Assembly (NCBI GenBank): GCA_964612675.1
Contig: CAZTDD010000106.1
Location: 1-24,836 of the forward strand
Direction: 5' to 3'
DNA length: 24,836 nt
Source: CAZTDD01 sp964612675
GTDB lineage: Bacteria > Hinthialibacterota > Hinthialibacteria > Hinthialibacterales > JAKPRU01
Part shown: in pieces, positions 23,801 through 24,836 of the stretch
Numbering within the stretch: the first letter of the stretch is position 1
Layout: each line of letters opens with the position of its first letter
Program-made: the position numbers and the translations under genes
The notes under the pieces: generated by a model
Seen by the model: only the letters and a program-made list of their open reading frames with translations
Databases searched by the model: none
Told to the model about the DNA's origin: nothing

Positions 23801-24706
23801 GCGGGGAATGCGCTGCTCCGAAATCCGCACGGTGCCTTGAATGTTTGTGCGGGGAATTTTGTCGCAGGCGAGCTGCCGCTGGTGATCGCAACGCAAGGGC
23901 TTGGCGGTGATAACCAGATTCGTGCGCTTCAGTACATGGAAGTCGGCAACAAACGAATCCTGGACATTGTCGGCACGTTCCAAGGTCTCACCGGTGCGGC
24001 GGTGCGCGGAAACGGTTCCGGTGGCACGTCGGTGTCAGCAGGCGACGTCGATGGGGATGGTCTGGACGAACTGATTGTCGGCCAGATGAACGGGGCCGGT
24101 TCGACGACGTTGTTCCAGATCGTCGACTTGGATCGAGTCGATGGCCGGATTCAAGTAACAAAACGAAGCGCGCCGGTTGCGGGCATGCCGGAAGGCTATC
24201 AGGGATCGGGCGGAATTAACCTGGCGGTCGGCGATGTCGACGGCGATGGCGACAAGGAGATCGTCGTCGCCAATGCGGGGATGCCCGATGGCGCAAGCGG
24301 AGACACCGCGCTCAAGAATTTCGTGCGGGTATTTGATGTTAAGACGGACGGTGCGAATTCAATCACATCGGTCGAGGTAATGGCGGGAACGAATTGGATA
24401 CAGGCATTCGGTGCGGATGCGAATCCGTCGGGAGGGCTTGATGTTGCGTGCGGGAATTTAGACAACGACCGTGCGGATGAGATCTTATTGAGCACACAGG
24501 CGATGATTGCGGTCGATCCGGACACGGGTGAGGTTTCGGTTACACACCCGGCTCCGAACAATCTCGTGAGAGCGTTTAGTCTCGAATTCGGGGAGGATGG
24601 GACGTACGAAAGCGCGACACGTACGCTTCAGCCATTCCCGGCGTTTGCAGGCGATTTCGCACCCTCCTCCGGTGCGATCAATATATCGATTTATCCAGCG
24701 TATTGA
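17837..24706 (+). CDS. Giant exported WD40 / caspase-like peptidase / FG-GAP protein
   Basis: This protein has about 2289 residues. I chose GTG 17837 because AAGGAG lies 9 bases upstream and it gives a good signal peptide (SYLLVLIIIIVLMNFFCL, cut near VRAQ). ATG 17819 and TTG 17690 are in-frame alternatives. In order: CARDB-like adhesion domain (about 65-170; PDLTVTSLHTEN, VVVVQNQGSVAA); beta-rich region of unknown type (170-530); 14 WD40 blades (533-1130), which fits two seven-bladed propellers; caspase-like clan CD peptidase domain (1133-1378) with His1229 (YMIDHG) and Cys1280 (VVDSCYSG), followed by an EF-hand-like DDNGDGVFDEHDG; Ig-like domain; a second caspase-like copy (1513-1733) with Asp1592 and Pro1635 at the dyad positions; second Ig-like domain; Thr/Pro linker (1853-1878); FG-GAP region with DIDGDG, DVDGDG and NLDNDR loops (1882-2289). 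Probably a secreted or surface protease; substrate unknown. It stands alone with no operon partner. Confidence 0.9.
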   Translation: MISTKGNSVDRIFSYLLVLIIIIVLMNFFCLPIVRAQVFSSLDTVERNHSDATPPLYSENTADLGMPDLTVTSLHTENTYDSERQGDGLVVVVQNQGSVAAHHFEVVVKNWYGRTIALWHVSDLKAGASVRLSDEDVGVGIEGRCAIVDPSAAVTESKENNNSFGRFFGIWPPSMSTPVNSDVQITRARVFSFQTAEEAKGLSGVPPVLSPTYARAGDYVVVAALVGISGFDGSSIAQFSSNLTEVLDRHFQRTIPGTESAGRKILEQSDTHTILFATQVIQVSQTAFPLRPEHVSFSAERSDGTVLKKDAGIVSINARGPMATEQSLTINGRVLLYEDLPRGGRVQLEPGDEIVLDATITTIDGHAPEFITADFSSLYPPSLREFTNAVLPTSCQLTDHGVIWARWKYISYDFSPGTPGCSTFFDTLATTNYDLVSAISYLPDVSFTPLSQETVWSPEIPPSTSISEPKALSMGADSITGLPAIVVQPEAFGMSDALITISVSDPATFQNVEVSASVPFDVNPSSIRSYTPIQVYGEGKLMDLAVSPSGKQIVTGSNGGWAVLWDSETGQILRRFSGHHDRVTSVAFSPDGRQIVTGSGDGTAKLWDIEIGQELLTFSGHASSVESVAYSPGGKWIVTGDADGTVTLWDAKTGQSVQTLRGHNSCINSAAFSPDGRWIATGSADTRIHLWEAETGRLAQTLLGHRGSVLCIAFFEDSRRLASSSSDGTAKLWDTSTGQLIQTFSVEAGAPVQAVAVSQINDELVTASSGGVRIWEMETGLMSRLLAPLPSANRVRISPNQTWIVATAEFDPALRLYEYETGNEIRMLRGHNNRLMSIGFSPDGRGILTAGDGGEGVQAQLWDTETGAEIQAFKDCGVVISTDYSSDGRYVLLANDIGDAQLFDVETGQPINNFHPSDSIGNAVSVAISPNNTYVLTGHEGRPGSFGPAKVWDLQTGTEIHTLSGHGGNVKSVAFSPDGNWILTGSDDKTARLWDVANGHEVRIYMGHKKEVVSVAFSPDGRWVLTSSLDGTARLWNFKTAEPVWTFHGDKEHGIRSAAFSPDGRWIVTGSTHGTAKVWDIQTGVVIATFRSHVGSAVWAFFSPDGRRVLTGGVPYPLMAGEGIARLWEVDSPRVLIVAGGGEYKGNALIEQTKALSAYAYSICRTRGYEKEDIRWLSAFDAEQDADGDLVNDVFGSATRQNLRKAITDWARSDLISSGRRLLIYMIDHGFALPRATGGKEVYFRLNENEAVSSLELDSWLDSLTGESTQIDVTLVVDSCYSGIFVQNCLPSPRGKRQVISSTSSDTEAVIMPPPDLTSFSYVFWGAAYMGAKMKEAVRAATGFFQEFSISGQRPQMDDNGDGVFDEHDGFAMGSNRFGRGWGYAGQGSGEFPVFDEIYPSEDTLMTVHRGASVDLTAQVVPGSNPEEIWAVVRLPAPQTISGESILANESIRKVSLVEDPTDTNTWSAKLEDLQEKGVYIVSFTARLKHNRLSRPKITRIKVSEEPNPEETLTIRALLAAGGGSRLRSFSEGMVSYALQVCQKRGYPNDNIRILGRDHPTQQREFLDTLRTLAVPESPEKSLRLFLYLVGDGSPEGVFFFGEDETIAAPELLDTLNDLQASHPTLEVILVVDSPYAGKFVEANADDTSGRRLVIAGTSTKGKGLFIQTLSQLSFSKYFLGNAYRGEDLWTSYDGAYLSLVDGLKQPEPLLDDDGDGRTTKSDGLLAEKWFIGRRGALAGSDAAAVPTLLRSSEFDSPLSGDVTVWVDVLEAAVPDRVWGTVVPKDGGGTSLASTFHEIDLSREGSSWRWSGTIQESSFDAAGEYALVFHALYEQDKLSEPLTVFLPYGEVPLTPSPSQTPTHSPMATPTPTLTPTPSEDVAMDYIVVSQGYGGNTANKLVRTSDLRRITNFPALPSTFAEYLQTTTERSVNTAIADIDGDGITDIVTAVGPGGMGSIAPSILVAWSPFGGKNDGPRVITSKNVFALGAGNALLRNPHGALNVCAGNFVAGELPLVIATQGLGGDNQIRALQYMEVGNKRILDIVGTFQGLTGAAVRGNGSGGTSVSAGDVDGDGLDELIVGQMNGAGSTTLFQIVDLDRVDGRIQVTKRSAPVAGMPEGYQGSGGINLAVGDVDGDGDKEIVVANAGMPDGASGDTALKNFVRVFDVKTDGANSITSVEVMAGTNWIQAFGADANPSGGLDVACGNLDNDRADEILLSTQAMIAVDPDTGEVSVTHPAPNNLVRAFSLEFGEDGTYESATRTLQPFPAFAGDFAPSSGAINISIYPAY

Positions 24707-24836
24707 AAGCGGTTGGTGTGTTCTTTCTGCACGTTCCCCCGAATCCGAGGGCATATGGGAAACGGTGTGACCTGAGAATTGCAGCGGACCTTTCAGGTTA
24801 TGCGTAGAGTCGAATAAGTTCGAAGTGGTTGATAAA
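24707..24836. other. Downstream tail; weak inverted repeat, no gene seen
   Basis: ACCTGA (24770-24775) and TCAGGT (24793-24798) are complementary across a 17-base loop, with no T run after them. This is not enough to call a terminator. Confidence 0.25.

Noticed and set aside
22344..24561. Several long minus-strand frames under the giant gene
   Set aside because: All lie opposite recognisable caspase-like or FG-GAP coding sequence and have no ribosome sites.
24770..24798. Terminator after the giant gene
   Set aside because: The arms are six bases with a 17-base loop and no T run follows.

Overview
The window looks like bacterial chromosome from an uncultured lineage, not a phage or plasmid: one tRNA gene, a peptide-type ABC importer, Tat- and Sec-exported proteins, and very large secreted proteins built from SUMF1, WD40, caspase-like and FG-GAP modules joined by Thr-Pro linkers. 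That style is common in candidate phyla such as Omnitrophota, Poribacteria and related groups. The assignment is inferred from protein style only and is weak.

Layout. (1) 1-3399 is an accessory zone with three small toxin-antitoxin (TA) modules: hicAB, a Phd-type antitoxin with a PIN toxin, and hicBA in the reverse gene order. They are separated by a mosaic of at least four families of hairpin-forming intergenic repeats, with no transposase in sight. (2) 3400-6303 (minus strand) is a 967-residue exported protein: SUMF1 domain, Thr/Pro linker, Rossmann-like domain, second Thr/Pro linker, FG-GAP repeats. (3) 6304-7262 holds inverted copies of the same repeats and a RelE-type TA module. (4) 7263-14092 (minus) holds an exported two-domain jelly-roll-like protein, a Tat-exported TIM-barrel-like protein whose reading frame is open through an upstream HicB-like segment, and an oligopeptide-type ABC cluster (binding protein and two permeases, no ATPases). 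(5) 14178-15681 (minus) is the most interesting unit: a HicA-like toxin, a HicB-like antitoxin with a long C-terminal extension, and a SecB-like protein. It is arranged like a toxin-antitoxin-chaperone (TAC) operon, and a promoter upstream overlaps an inverted repeat. (6) 16143-17141 is an aldo/keto reductase, followed by tRNA-Arg(TCG) and a 491-base non-coding stretch with nested hairpins. (7) 17837-24706 encodes a protein of about 2289 residues: CARDB-like domain, 14 WD40 blades (two seven-bladed propellers), a caspase-like peptidase domain with an intact His/Cys dyad, a second copy in which both dyad residues are replaced, a Thr/Pro linker and a C-terminal FG-GAP region.

How the parts fit. 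The TA modules and repeats suggest an island-like, repeat-rich chromosomal zone with five complete TA modules plus one orphan HicB-like segment within 16 kb. The exported proteins and the peptide importer suggest a lifestyle of extracellular protein processing and peptide uptake. A functional link between the secreted caspase-like protein and the importer is inference only.
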